Positions 1 to 10,046 of a stretch of DNA of 64,000 bases are shown here, in pieces; the stretch's first letter is position 1; every line of letters starts with the position of its first letter. The translations under genes were made by a program, and so were the position numbers. The DNA is taken from the NCBI GenBank assembly GCA_014529385.2, contig CM043962.1:129590574-129654573 (forward strand), written 5' to 3'. Source of the DNA: Adiantum capillus-veneris (taxonomy: Eukaryota > Streptophyta > Polypodiopsida > Polypodiales > Pteridaceae). The notes below the pieces were generated by a model that was not told where the DNA came from, searched no databases, and saw only the letters and a list, made by a program, of their open reading frames with translations.

Positions 1-19
1 GTCAACTTAATATCGTACC

Positions 20-195
20 GTTTTCAATTTCAAAAATATGGCGGCTAAGGGCAAGGGAAAAAGGAGAAACCCCACCCTGAAGAAGAGAAAAATAGTGTGA
101 AACCCCAAAAAATAAACCTAGTATTTTAAAATTTCCTCCGACAGTGTTCCAAAAGAGAGAGCGAGAGGCCGCCTATTGATGATAATCTAGGTCGT

Positions 196-293
<98 letters not shown>

Positions 294-440
294 TAGTCTC
301 AGCACTCAGCTCCATTGAAAGTGGTTCTGCAGCACATGGGCCATTTTCAATTTCAAAAATGCCAGTTGAGGGTAAGGGAAAAGTTAGAAACCCCGCCCCA
401 AAAAAGAGAAAAATAGTGTGAAACCTCGAAAAATAAACCC
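20..440 (+). repeat. Direct duplication of a mini-ORF unit flanking a microsatellite
   Basis: Two related copies of about 100 bases (about 20-120 and 340-440) lie on either side of a (CT)n(CA)n tract. Each carries a 20-codon frame: 38-100 and 359-421. The two frames start and stop at the same relative points, share the central GKGK and RNP residues, and end in a basic KKRKIV tail like a nuclear-localisation signal. Divergence between copies is considerable. No larger gene is visible around them. They may be the last coding exon of a dispersed gene or element; the function is unknown. Confidence 0.6.
197..292. repeat. (CT)n(CA)n compound microsatellite
   Basis: About 56 bases of CT dinucleotides run directly into about 40 bases of CA. 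The same CT-to-CA switch recurs at 36063-36162 and 42866-42951. Any Ser-Leu or Thr-His reading frame across it is an artefact of the repeat. Confidence 0.97.
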
Positions 441-635
441 CGAAGAATTAATTAAGATCCGCTTTTGAGTGCTTAGCATGTAATTAGTCACAAATTACCT
501 CGCAAAAAAGGGCAAATAATGAAGCAATTTATCTCAACAGCCTACTTAACAAACTCAGATTCTAGTTTTAGCATCTTGTATTAATAGACAATCAAGTCTT
601 TGTTTTTTGTTATGTATTGTTCTCAACCAATCCTC

Positions 636-1163
636 TTAGGCTTGTTTGCCTCCAATCATGTGGTTCATCACTCTGCTCTCTTGCATGATTTCACAAAAGC
701 TTGCCACAACTAGATCCCCCTCAAACACGCGACGGTTCCTTGATTGCCAAATATGGTGCAAGAAGAAGTACCTGATTATTTGAGTGCAGATGAGAAGAGC
801 AGGACTTCCCATCCTGTTACTACCAAAGGACAGATCATTCTTGAAGAACTTAATTTTCCATGTCCTTTGAATCCACTTGCATATTTTCCCAGCCATGCTC
901 CTGATTGCCTGGCATCCCACGAAAAGGTGGGCTAGGTCTTCACTGGCTATTCTGCACCACGAGCAACGATCAGATCCGATGCCTCTTTCTTGTATCTTTA
1001 CGCCTGCCGGCAGAGCATCCCACATCACTTTCCACAAAAATATCTTCATATACTGAGGCCATCTTGGCTTCCAGCTATTCTCCATAACTCCCTCCCACCG
1101 TTTTTCCGTCCAGTGCCTCTTCCATAATTTGTTGAGGTGGCTACACCAATTAGCCTCGTGCAT
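636..1163 (-). pseudogene. LINE C-terminal zf-RVT domain
   Basis: A 175-codon minus-strand frame shows the plant zinc-binding reverse-transcriptase domain: WPQYMKIFLWKVMWDALPAGV, then a C-x2-C pair (CSWC) with the downstream E-LAHLFVGC signature (H and C ligands) and a tryptophan-rich tail. This domain ends the ORF2 protein of plant LINEs. The frame has no start of its own and belongs with the fragments at higher coordinates. Confidence 0.85.
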
Positions 1164-1302
1164 TAATGCATGTTAAATGCCTTTAGAGTGTGGTTTTCAA
1201 AAGAGGCTACTCCCGGGCCATCTCCAAGCGTCCCATTCAAAGTTGGATTCACAAATTGGCATCATCACCTTATCAAGCTCTTTAATCACCCTATAGACTA
1301 GT

Positions 1303-2394
1303 AAGATCTCAAAGGCATCCAGTTGAAATTGGATGGCTAAAGAGTTCGCAGTTTTTCAGCACTTCCTGTTGCCATCCCAGAATTGCTCTAGTCGAACGAG
1401 CCCCATATTATTCACCTTCCTGGCCATTTCTATCCAGTAAGGGTTTTGCGGTGGCCCCAATATTTTAGAGAGCCAAGAGGACCAGTGCAATATGGAGTTC
1501 TTAAAGTATCTGGTTACTTCCCCCCATTCCAAAACCTCAACAACACTTTTGCACTTCCTCATCAGCTTCCCTGAGAGTCCACCAGATCTAAGATAAGACC
1601 ACGTTGGGGCGAGAAGTTTGTCGTGCATCACAACCCCCTTCCACTTTCCCCCTTTCGATCCCAGTTTTGCTGCATCAAGCATTTCCTTGGTCATGATAGC
1701 CCAAGCTTGGTCCTATTTAGCCAACGAGACCATAAATTTGGCACAAAGGGCCTCAGCATGAGATACAGGGTTAAGAATGCCGAGCCCTCCTTGGTCTATC
1801 GGGCGAGCAACTACCTCCCATCTAGCCCACTGCCATGGCTGGGAGGTTTTAAGATCTCAAATCCATCCAGTTGAAATTGGATGGCTAAAGAGTCCGTTGT
1901 TTTCCAGCACTTCCTGTTGCCATCCAAGAATTTCTCTAGTCGAACGAGCCCCTTATTATTCACCTTCCTGGCCATTTCTATCCAGCAAGGGCTTTGCGGT
2001 GGCCCCAATATTTTAGAGATCCAAGGGGACCAGTGCAATATGGAGTTCTTAAAGTATCTGGTTACTTCCCCCCATTCCAAAACCTCAGTAGCACTTTTGC
2101 ACTTCCTCATCACCTTCCCTGAGAGTCCACCAGATCTAAGATAATACCACTTCGGGGTGAGAAGTTTGTCGTGCATCACACCCCCTTCCACTTTCCCCCT
2201 TGATCCCAGTTTTGCTGCATCAAGCATTTCCTTGGTCATGATAGCCCAAGCTTGGTCCTGTTTAGCCAATGAGACCATAAATTTGACACAAAGGGCCTCA
2301 GCATGAGATACAGGGTTAAGAATGCCGAGCCCTCCTTGGTCTACCGAGCGAGCAACTACCTCCTATCTAGCCCACTGCCATGGCTGGGAGTTTT
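1303..2394 (-). repeat. Tandem duplication of about 548 bases inside the LINE
   Basis: The segment 1303-1850 is repeated at 1851 to about 2394. Recognisable anchors such as the block at 1321 recur at 1869, and the block at 1748 recurs at 2293, giving offsets of 548 and 545. Each copy encodes the same connecting region between reverse transcriptase and zf-RVT (for example MTKEMLDAAKLGS). The copies differ by scattered substitutions and small indels. The junction lies at a short AAGATCTCAA match. Confidence 0.9.
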
Positions 2395-2624
2395 TCATGT
2401 TGTCCTTCCAAAGAAACCTTTTCACTGGTTTTAAGAATTCTTTCCAGTTACACTTAGCCATCTTGAGCACGGGGCTGAGGAAAGCAATATATGGGATCAT
2501 AAAAGCATTGATCACTCTAATCCGGCTTTGGAAGGGTAGGATCTAACAAACTCCCACCTTCTCATTTTGGCGCTTATTTTTTCAATGACCCATTGAAATC
2601 TTTGACTGTGGGTTACGTCCACCC

Positions 2625-3124
2625 CTACGGGTCCCCTACGGGGGCTCCCAGGTGTCTAAATATACTCCCTTTTGAGATAATCTCTCCTGTCCAGACTACA
2701 GGGTCCAATGAGTCATCCTCCGACAGAGAGATTAGTCTTGACTTCTCTATATTGCACTTGGATCCCAAGGCCACGGAAAATGTTTGCACAATCTCCAGAG
2801 CTCTCCTGACAACTTGAGGGCACGCCTTCAAGAATAGGAGTGAGTCATCTGCAAACATTTTGGCCAGTAGTAGCTGATCGTCGTTGCGAGGCAATGCCAG
2901 ACCTTGAATCTCTCCCCGCACACAGCACTAGCTTCAAGCATTGTAATGAGAGGATGCAACCCGGTGGCAAACAGCAAGGGGGTCGGGGGACATCCTTGCT
3001 TAATAGACCTTTTAAAATCAAAAGATCCCACAATTCTGTCATTAAACAGGAGCTCCGATTGGCTTCCACCGCCTAGTGTGCGTATGAGGCGACAAAGGTG
3101 AGGCCCAAAGCCCAGAGCTCCCAT
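2625..3124 (-). pseudogene. LINE reverse transcriptase, palm with FADD motif
   Basis: Two overlapping minus-strand frames carry the continuation of the same reverse transcriptase: a KQGCPPTPLLF block (normally QGCPLSPLLF) and the catalytic MFADDSLLFL motif with both aspartates, followed by the usual CNIEKS-like block. A frameshift between the two frames (about 2830-2920) separates QGC from FADD. The catalytic residues survive but the gene is broken. Confidence 0.85.
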
Positions 3125-3266
3125 GACTTCTTCTATATATGACCATTCTATCCTATCATAGGCTTTGTCGAGGTCTAGCTACAGCAAGATGCACTCTTGC
3201 TTGGAGAAGGATGCATACTCTATTCCTATCATTGCTGCCAAGATATTGTCATATATAGATCTCCCT

Positions 3267-3674
3267 TTATTGAACCCATGTTGAGAGATGATCCGACTCA
3301 AGAGGGGGAGCTATCGCCTTGGCAATTATTTTGTATGCTACTGACATCATCGTAATGGGACACCAATGTTTAAGTTGAGAGCAACAAATGTGTTTGGGGA
3401 TGGGCTTGATAAGCCCTCTCTTAACACTTGTATCCAACGACTCTTCGAAAACAGCTAGATTGGCCATCCGTGTGACTGGACCCTTGTGATCATCCCAAAA
3501 TTCCTTGAAGAATTCAGCCGTCAGGCCATCCCAGCCGCGGGACTTTTCATTGCCAAGATCTTTTAGTGCCGCTGAGCATTCCTCCTCAGAGAAGGCCTTT
3601 TCCATGCGGTTGGCTTCCTCCTGGGGAACCTTCTTTTCAACACTTCCAAGTAAAGACGCCCGGGCTTCTTCCAC
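3267..3674 (-). pseudogene. LINE reverse transcriptase, N-terminal part
   Basis: The minus-strand frame reads through the fingers region of a plant LINE reverse transcriptase. Landmarks are a KSRGWDGLTAEFFKEFW segment (the usual PG-DG-hP-FYK block), then RGLIKPIPK and a W-PIT-M-Y-KI-AKAIA block. The frame continues, broken, towards 3100, where LDLDKAYDRIEW (the palm A motif) follows an in-frame stop. In life it would copy the element's RNA at a nicked target. It is a pseudogene. Confidence 0.85.
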
Positions 3675-3834
3675 TTCCTAAGATTGAGTCTCTGGCTGCT
3701 CAATAATCTGGCTGAGATACTTGAGCATAAGTGTAGCCATCTCATCTTGGTTTTGAATTGTATTCCCTTTCTCATCATCGAGCACTTGCACGTGGCCTCG
3801 ACTTTTCCTCACTTTCAGAGCCCTAAAAATTTCT

Positions 3835-3887
3835 TGAAAGACAAGCTTTTCATAAGAAGACTTGATTTTGGAAAAGCTTGTCTTTCA
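3835..3887. repeat. 17-bp perfect inverted repeat with 19-base loop
   Basis: The bases 3835-3851 are exactly complementary to 3871-3887, with the core AAGACAAGCTTTTC, giving a stable stem. It sits just outside the 5'-truncated end of the LINE. It is not followed by the T-run of a bacterial terminator, and the setting is eukaryotic. Confidence 0.8.
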
Positions 3888-3889
3888 CG

Positions 3890-4063
3890 AAATTTAATCC
3901 CACGACCAGGAGATTTTGGAAAAATTGAAGGGCGTTTTGGGAATTTGCAAAATATTGGGGGTTGTTTTAAGAACTTTTGAAATTTGAGGGGTTTACCCCA
4001 AAGCATACGTCTGACTGATATTTTTTTGAAGGAAATATTTTATTTGACTACAACTCGCGGAGC

Positions 4064-4111
<48 letters not shown>

Positions 4112-4756
4112 ACCGTGACCCGTCTAGACTGCACGTGTGTTTGCAAGATAGAGAGAGCAGCTACAATGCTCGAAATTAATGTGGGCGCCGTCAGGTGGTA
4201 CTGCAGTGTTTGATATGCGGGTGGGCACCTCAGAACTTGAAGAACTCGCCTCCCTCTCTCTCTCTCTCTCTCTCTCTCCTTCCTCCCGGTGCCTTTCTCG
4301 CTGCGTTGTCACTATGTGGCCAAAAACTGCAAGGCGCACAGGCCCGTTGAAGGAGGTTGCGCCACGTGCGGGGGGTGGGGGGGAGCCGGAATCTTTCCCC
4401 CTTCTATACTAGTATAGATATAGATTTACTCATTATTGTGTGTTTGGCCCAACCAAAAAAAAAAGGTTATAATTACACATGCAAGGCAAGACTAAAGCTT
4501 GTGTTTGGGTGTAACCAAACAAGTGTGCGCAACAATCTAGTCTCGTGATCTTCTTTTGTTTGAATTGAGACTAGATTTTCCAACTCTGCATCTCTAAGAC
4601 TGTGGATGCCCAAGAGGCCCCTTTGTATGTATTGCAAAAAGAATGAAAATGGAAAACCTGGAGCGCCAAGATGCTCTAGTTCTATTCTAGAGAGAGACAT
4701 CATGTTTGAGGATTGCCTTAACTACTAAGTCAATTTATGGATGGTCTCTTTCCCCT

Positions 4757-4797
<41 letters not shown>

Positions 4798-5038
4798 CCA
4801 AGATGCACACCTTCTGAGTATCCCCTGCCTTCCACTCCACATCCAAGCATGCAGTTGACACACAACAACAACAAGGAAGGAGAGAGAGCGAGAGAGAGGC
4901 ACTGTCTCGCGACAGAGTTCTGTAGCCCCAGTGCCCTCTTGATGTACCGCGACGCTTCACTTGCATGTTACGTTTGAAGCTTTGCTCCCTAGTTCATGGC
5001 AGAGTAATTACATAGCGACCAATAGGCCCAATCAAAGC

Positions 5039-5085
<47 letters not shown>

Positions 5086-5150
5086 CGTCCGAAGGCATGC
5101 CTCCTGACACCGCATGAAATCGATTGTGTCTCTGTCTCACTCTTGCGATT
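3890..5150. other. Non-coding spacer with several microsatellites
   Basis: No supported gene. It holds (GA)n at 4066-4107, (CT)n at 4253-4278, (CT)n at 4762-4794 and (GA)n at 5044-5083, an A-run near 4456, and GC-rich patches. Short frames here are explained by the repeats. Confidence 0.7.
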
Positions 5151-5214
5151 TCTGCTAAATCTTCACTCCACCACCAAATCTTTGTGAATAGCTACACCAT
5201 ATGTCTCTCTCACT

Positions 5215-5610
5215 CTGTTTCACCTCTGCAATCTCTTTGTCTCCAAGCTCTTTGCGATGACAATGGAGGTGCAAAGCTCCTTTTCTTCTCTTGATGAAGC
5301 AAAGAGAAGAAACATCTTGTGCCAATCGTGGGACTTCAACCCATACAATTGAACGCTTCCACCCTTCTTCGCTTTTGTGAAAGCTCCCTTTAGCGACCTC
5401 TTGTATCCTGTTGGTGTGCAAATAGAGGCAATGGTACCCTTCACCTTGTCTAATTCTTCTTTTGCTAGCATCCATGGTGCTTTAGGAAGCACAATCTTTC
5501 CATTTGGGGCACGCCGTGGAGTGGCAGAGGCGGGGAGACATTTTAAAAGCCTCAAGTCCTCCCTCACACCCAAAGAGTCCTTCTTGCCAATAATGTGGTC
5601 CCATAGTGTT
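5215..5610 (-). pseudogene. TNP2-like transposase, piece downstream of R1
   Basis: Directly after the R1 target duplication the minus frame continues the TNP2 reading with TLWDHIIGKKDSLGVREDL. It goes on through LPKAPWMLAKEEL, a TPTGYKRSLKGAF block and GLKSHDWHKM, the counterpart of the highly conserved LKSHDCH motif. The frame follows in phase from the DPMHIFKNVA motif on the other side of R1, so this is the same exon. It ends at a stop near 5215. Confidence 0.88.
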
Positions 5611-5615
5611 TGGGC

Positions 5616-5842
5616 TGTTCGAATTAGGGTTGCAGAGAAACGCACACAGCTTGGAGAAGACGAAGGAAGCTCAAGGCACACAATGGAGAGTGTGTTACTT
5701 AGTGTGCAATGGAAATATAGATAGCCCTAGAGTGATGGGCGTATATACAATGCACGGGGGGAAAAACCTCCTAAAGAGGGAAAAAATGCCCCGGCGGTCC
5801 TAGTGTGTTCACACACATCACTACCACATGTATATGGTAACA
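5616..5842 (-). repeat. R1 3' LTR with adjacent polypurine tract
   Basis: The 227-base LTR, read on the minus strand, runs TGTTACCATA to TTCGAACA (TG...CA). It matches the R2, R3 and R4 LTRs almost base for base. Immediately inside it (5843-5855) lies the complement of a polypurine tract with a run of six G, the expected plus-strand primer. Confidence 0.92.
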
Positions 5843-5917
5843 AATCCCCCCTGGAGTGATGCGGTGAACGAGAGCTGGCACATGGGTAAAGGGAAGTTCC
5901 ATACCCTGAGGATAGGA

Positions 5918-7310
5918 TCAGTCCACAAAGGGGAGTAAGCCCAAAGCTTTGCGGAAAGCTTCAAGCTTCTCCCGAGACAATGCCTTTGTGAAAAGATCTG
6001 CAAGGTTGTCCTGTGTTGGCACATAAGCCAAGCTTATCTCTCCTGTTGAGAGCCTCTCCCTGACATAGTGGTAATGCACCTCAATGTGCTTTGTGCGAGC
6101 ATGAAAAACTGGGTTCCTCACAACTGCCAATGCGCTCTGACTGTCAGTGTAGATAGTGTTGGCAGTGTCCTGTCCAACACCCAAATCAGCCATAAGGCGT
6201 CTGAGCCATACACACTCAACCGTAGCTGTGAAGACTGCCGTGTACTCAGCCTCACAACTCAAAGTGGCCACAGTATGTTGCTTCTTGCTCAACCATGGTA
6301 TACATGAACTGCCAAGCATGAAACAAAAAACACTTTTGGACACTCTTGTGTCAAAACAGCCAGCCCAATCTGAGTCCGAAAAAGCATGTAAGTCTGGCGG
6401 CAATGATCCCCCCTTGGGATAAAACAAGCCAAGATGTAAAGTCCCACTAAGGTAGCTGAAAATCCTCTTGACAGCCTGCCAATGCTTAGACCCTGGGCTA
6501 TGCATAAATCTGCTGACCTGTGAGACTGCAGACTGAATATCCGGCCTCGTGTTGCATACATAAATGAGGCAGCCAACAGCAGTTTGGTAAAGAGTGACAT
6601 CAGCAGGATTGCCAGCATCATGTAGACTCAACTTCAAACGTGTTTCCATGGGAGTGGCAATAGGTTTGCAATCCTCAAGTCCAAACTTACATAGCAATGT
6701 CTCCATGTAACTTTTCTGACACAAGGCAATACCACCATCACACTGCTTAAACTGTATGCCCAAATAATGATGCAACAGCCCCAAATCTTTCATCTTGAAA
6801 GTAGCATTCAAATCAGCCTTAAATTCAGCAATATGTCTCTCATTTGGTCCAGTGATTAGCAAATCAACATAAAGAACCACGATGAGAAATACATCACCCT
6901 CACGCTTTACATACAATGTGCTTTCTGTTGGACTATTACGAAAGCCTTGTTTGACCAAATGAGTGTCAGCTTTCTCATACCAAGCACGAGGAGATTGCTT
7001 CAACCCATACAAAGCCTTGTTACATTTGCACACTTTGTCCTCTTGTCCTTTTATGACAAAACCGCGAGGCTGCGTTACATAAACTTCCTCAAATATGTCA
7101 CCATTCAAGAAAGCAATAACAATGTCTGATTGATGTACATCCCAACCAAAATGAGTTGCCAATGCACATAGAAAACGCACAGTAGTCATACGACAAGTGG
7201 GAGCAAAAGTCTCTTCGTAATCTATGCCTTTTTGTTGTGCATAACCCTTTGCAACAGTCGAGCCTTATGGCGATCAATCTCACCATCCGGCTTGCGTTTC
7301 AACTTGTAAA
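5918..7310 (-). pseudogene. R1 reverse transcriptase and RNase H
   Basis: The main frame (5918-7189) holds the copia reverse transcriptase from DVHQSDIVIAFLNGD through YGLKQSPRAWYEK, and then RNase H with CEAEY, YTDSQSAL and TKHIEVHYH. The polymerase active site reads LYVDLLITG, whereas R3 and R4 read LYVDDLLITG: one catalytic Asp codon is missing (near 6861-6870). The start of the domain lies upstream in another frame (to about 7310) because of the small deletion and stop. Confidence 0.92.
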
Positions 7311-7311
7311 C

Positions 7312-7680
7312 CTACTTCGTACCAATGGCCTTTTTGCCGGGAGGCAAATCACATAAAGTCCATGTGTCATTTTCTATAAGTGCATCATATTCTGATTGCA
7401 TGGCAGCCATCCAATTTTCTGAATTTTGTGCTTCATCAAAAGTCAGAGTATCCTCAACATCATGTAAGCTAGACACAGCCAAAGCATAACAATCTGATGC
7501 ATAAGATGCATGGCGAGAGTCTGAACGACTACGACTAGACAAAGGTGCATCCAATTTACTGTCACGCAAAGTGTGCACTAGCCATTTTGGCATACCTCTA
7601 GCCTACTCATTTTCAGCCCTTTCCTCATCAAGTACATCATGTACATCTGCATCAGTAATAGTCTGATCTAAAACATTTTA
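7312..7680 (-). pseudogene. R1 linker between integrase and reverse transcriptase
   Basis: The frame 7312-7593 encodes the linker ending in LPPGKKAIGTK, just before the conserved KWVYKLK entry to the reverse transcriptase. It contains the usual copia NWMAAMQSEYDAL segment. A TAG replaces the tryptophan codon immediately after it. Confidence 0.85.
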
Positions 7681-7835
7681 AGAAACCCCCATAGGCTGTA
7701 CATTTGTCTCATTGGAACTTACATTCGTATTTCCACCACTGAAAAGAGGCAACAAAGTGTCATAAATGTCCTGTGAGCTTACATTACTGTCTCTGGTACA
7801 TGACAGCAAGGGCTGAACAGAATCTTTCACAAACA

Positions 7836-9560
7836 CTACATCCCGTGAGACCAGAATACGTTTTGTTGCAGATGATACAACCTATAACCTTTGCTTTCAG
7901 CACTATAACCAACAAAAATACATTTGACAGCCTTATCATCCAATTTTCTGCGCTGCACTTGTGGCACCAAAGCATATGCCAAACAGCCAAAAACACGCAT
8001 GTGCTCAATAGAAGGCTTTCTATCATGCCATGCTTCATATGGATTAATAGACTGCAAAGCTTTCGTAGGACACCTGTTAAGTACATAAGTGGCACACATG
8101 ATGGCCTCAAGCCAAAAAGATTGCGGTAAAGCTTGACTTTTGACCATCAATCGTGCCATTTCCATCAGTGACCTGTTTTTCCTCTCAACAACACCATTCT
8201 GCTGAGGGTTATAAGGCACTGTACATTGGTGTTTTATCCCATGACTAGCCAGAAATGCATTAAATTCATGAGACATATACTCCCCCCCTCGATCGGAACG
8301 GAGGGTGCCCATAGTACATTTCGAGACATTTTCAGCCATAGCCAGAAATTGTTTGAAGCACATAAAAACTTCAGACTTCGCTTTAAGCGGAAATACCCAT
8401 GCATGCCTAGAGTAATCATCAATGAAAGTCACGAAGTACAGGTAATTTCCCAAGGACGGAGTTTGCATGGGCCCACAAACATCACTATGCACAAGCTGCA
8501 ACCTGCATATGGCCCGAATTGAACCATCCTTTGGAAACTTAGAACGCTGCATCTTACCCAAAATACAGCCTTCACAAACATGTTTGACAGGTGCTTCAAG
8601 AGGCGGCAAAGAAGCAACCATATCAGATTTCTGCAAACGCAGAAAACTGGCAAAATTCAGATGACCAAAACGTGCATGCCAAAGTTTTGCATCTGAAATA
8701 GCCCTTGAATCTGCAATAGCATTTGCAAAATTTTGTCCACACTTGTCATACAAAGTGAGCTTATACAGCCCACGGCACAAAAGGCCAGATGCAACAATTT
8801 CATCACCAAAATTGAGATCATGAACTATACATCTGTCATCCACAAATTTGACTACAAGTCCAAGTCTAGCAAGTGCGGATACAGATAAGAGATTCTTCTT
8901 GATCCCAGGTACATAAAGTTCATCAACAAGTGTGAAGGAACTACCATTAGCAGCAGTGAGCACAATCTTTCCAACTCCTTGAACTGGATAAGAGGCGTTG
9001 TTGGCACAAGTGACTGAATTCCCATGTGAGACAAACTCGAGAGAGGTAAACACTTCACGATGTGAGGTAATGTGCTTTGTAGCACCACTGTCAAAATACC
9101 ACACATGTGAATCTGCAGCAACTGACAAGCATGCATCATGGACAACAGGATTGTAAGTGCACTCTGCACTAAAAGCCCATTCTGCATCAACATCAGCATT
9201 ACAGTCTCCTTTCACAGAAAACTCAACAATGGCTGCATTTGTAGTGGAACCAGCATTTGCAGTGGAACCACCCTCTTTCTTCTTAGCCTCTTTGGCCTTC
9301 AACTTAGGACACGACTTGATCAAGTGATCATTGGCTTTACAATAATGGCAACGCATCTTCTTTTTTCCCTTATCACCAGAATTTCCAGACGAACTGCTGC
9401 CAGCAAAAGCATTAGGAACATAATTTTTGCCACTCGTAGCAGAACCATAAGAAGTGGCTACATTACTATTACCACCTTTTCTTTGAGAAGCAATAAAAGC
9501 TTGTTCAACTGCACGCTGTCTAGTCCTGTTTTTTTTTGGACAGTGACTCTTGCAATAGTT
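7836..9560 (-). pseudogene. R1 gag C-terminus, protease and integrase
   Basis: A long open frame of 590 codons. In order it shows a CX2CX4HX4C zinc knuckle (CHYCKANDHLIKSC), the protease site WYFDSGATKHITS, the GAG-pre-integrase HARFGHLNF and HVCEGCILGK, and integrase with VHSDVCGPM, LRSDRGGEY and NGVVERKNRS, so all three DDE residues are present. It ends in the GKW-like CLAYALVPQVQRRKLDDKAVKCIFVGY. This is the least damaged integrase of the four family members. Confidence 0.92.
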
Positions 9561-9571
9561 ACTTTTGGACA

Positions 9572-9607
9572 GTTCACACACATCACTACCACATGTATAT
9601 GGTAACA
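9572..9607 (-). repeat. R1 5' LTR remnant
   Basis: Only the first 36 bases of the LTR survive, ending at the outer TG...-type boundary next to TGGGC. An 11-base direct repeat, TTTTGGACAGT, occurs at 9534-9544 and 9563-9573. It marks the deletion that joined gag to the LTR edge. Confidence 0.85.
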
Positions 9608-9612
9608 TGGGC

Positions 9613-9939
9613 TACATTCTTGAATATGTGCATGGGATCCAAGAGGTGTTGTATTTTTAAGTCCTTTCAATATGGAAGCCTTACAAATATGGAATACCTC
9701 GACATACCTTTTGGTGGAGGACACGGAGCCGGATTGTTGTTCCTCCCAAATGGTTGCCCAATATGCCATTGTGAGCTTTAGAGGAGTCTTCCCATTTGTT
9801 GGAGCCTTGTGCTTGATATGCCCTTGGGGTAAGAAACGATGATTGTTTGGATAGATTACATTGCGCAAGGAATTTGACCTCTCCGTCACCAACGATGGCC
9901 CGCAAGTACGATATGCATTCTAGCCCGATGTGGACAACC
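9613..9939 (-). pseudogene. TNP2-like transposase, exon piece upstream of R1
   Basis: The exon resumes after a TGCAG acceptor at 9940-9944. It encodes a degenerate STSG-NAYRTCG zinc region, then HRFLPQGH (the usual HRRFLP block) and finally, in another frame, DPMHIFKNVA, which corresponds to the conserved D-MHI-KNV of TNP2. The frame is cut in that motif by copia R1. One in-frame TAG and one frameshift are present. Confidence 0.85.
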
Positions 9940-10002
9940 CTGCATACATATCATATGGTTAGAGAGATGAGTTAACTAAAGTGAGCTAAAGGGAGCTAAA
10001 GG

Positions 10003-10033
<31 letters not shown>

Positions 10034-10046
10034 GACAGGGGGTTAC

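Larger units (their letters stand above)
600..3830 (-). mobile_element. Degenerate LINE (L1-type non-LTR retrotransposon)
   Basis: Read on the minus strand, fragments occur in the order expected for a LINE ORF2 from the reverse-transcriptase start to the carboxy-terminal zinc-binding domain (zf-RVT). No endonuclease is visible, so the element is probably 5'-truncated near 3830. The 3' end is near 600, where a short T-run on the plus strand could be the remains of a poly(A) tail. Multiple frameshifts and stops, and a tandem duplication inside it, show that it is long dead. Confidence 0.85.
5616..9607 (-). mobile_element. Copia element R1, 5'-deleted, with target duplication TGGGC
   Basis: The element is bounded by TGGGC at 5611-5615 and 9608-9612. 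The 3' LTR is complete, but only about 36 bases of the 5' LTR remain, so the primer site and most of gag are gone. It belongs to the same family as R2, R3 and R4. It splits a CACTA transposase exon. Main lesions: a TAG near 7310, a 2-base deletion near 7256, and a lost aspartate codon in the reverse-transcriptase active site. Confidence 0.93.

Noticed and set aside
3835-3887. Rho-independent terminator
   Set aside because: No T-run follows the stem and the context is eukaryotic.
4311-4330. Left CACTA terminus (CACTATGTGG)
   Set aside because: It shares only CACTAT with the right terminus; the following bases do not match CACTATAAGAGGAG and no subterminal motif is near.
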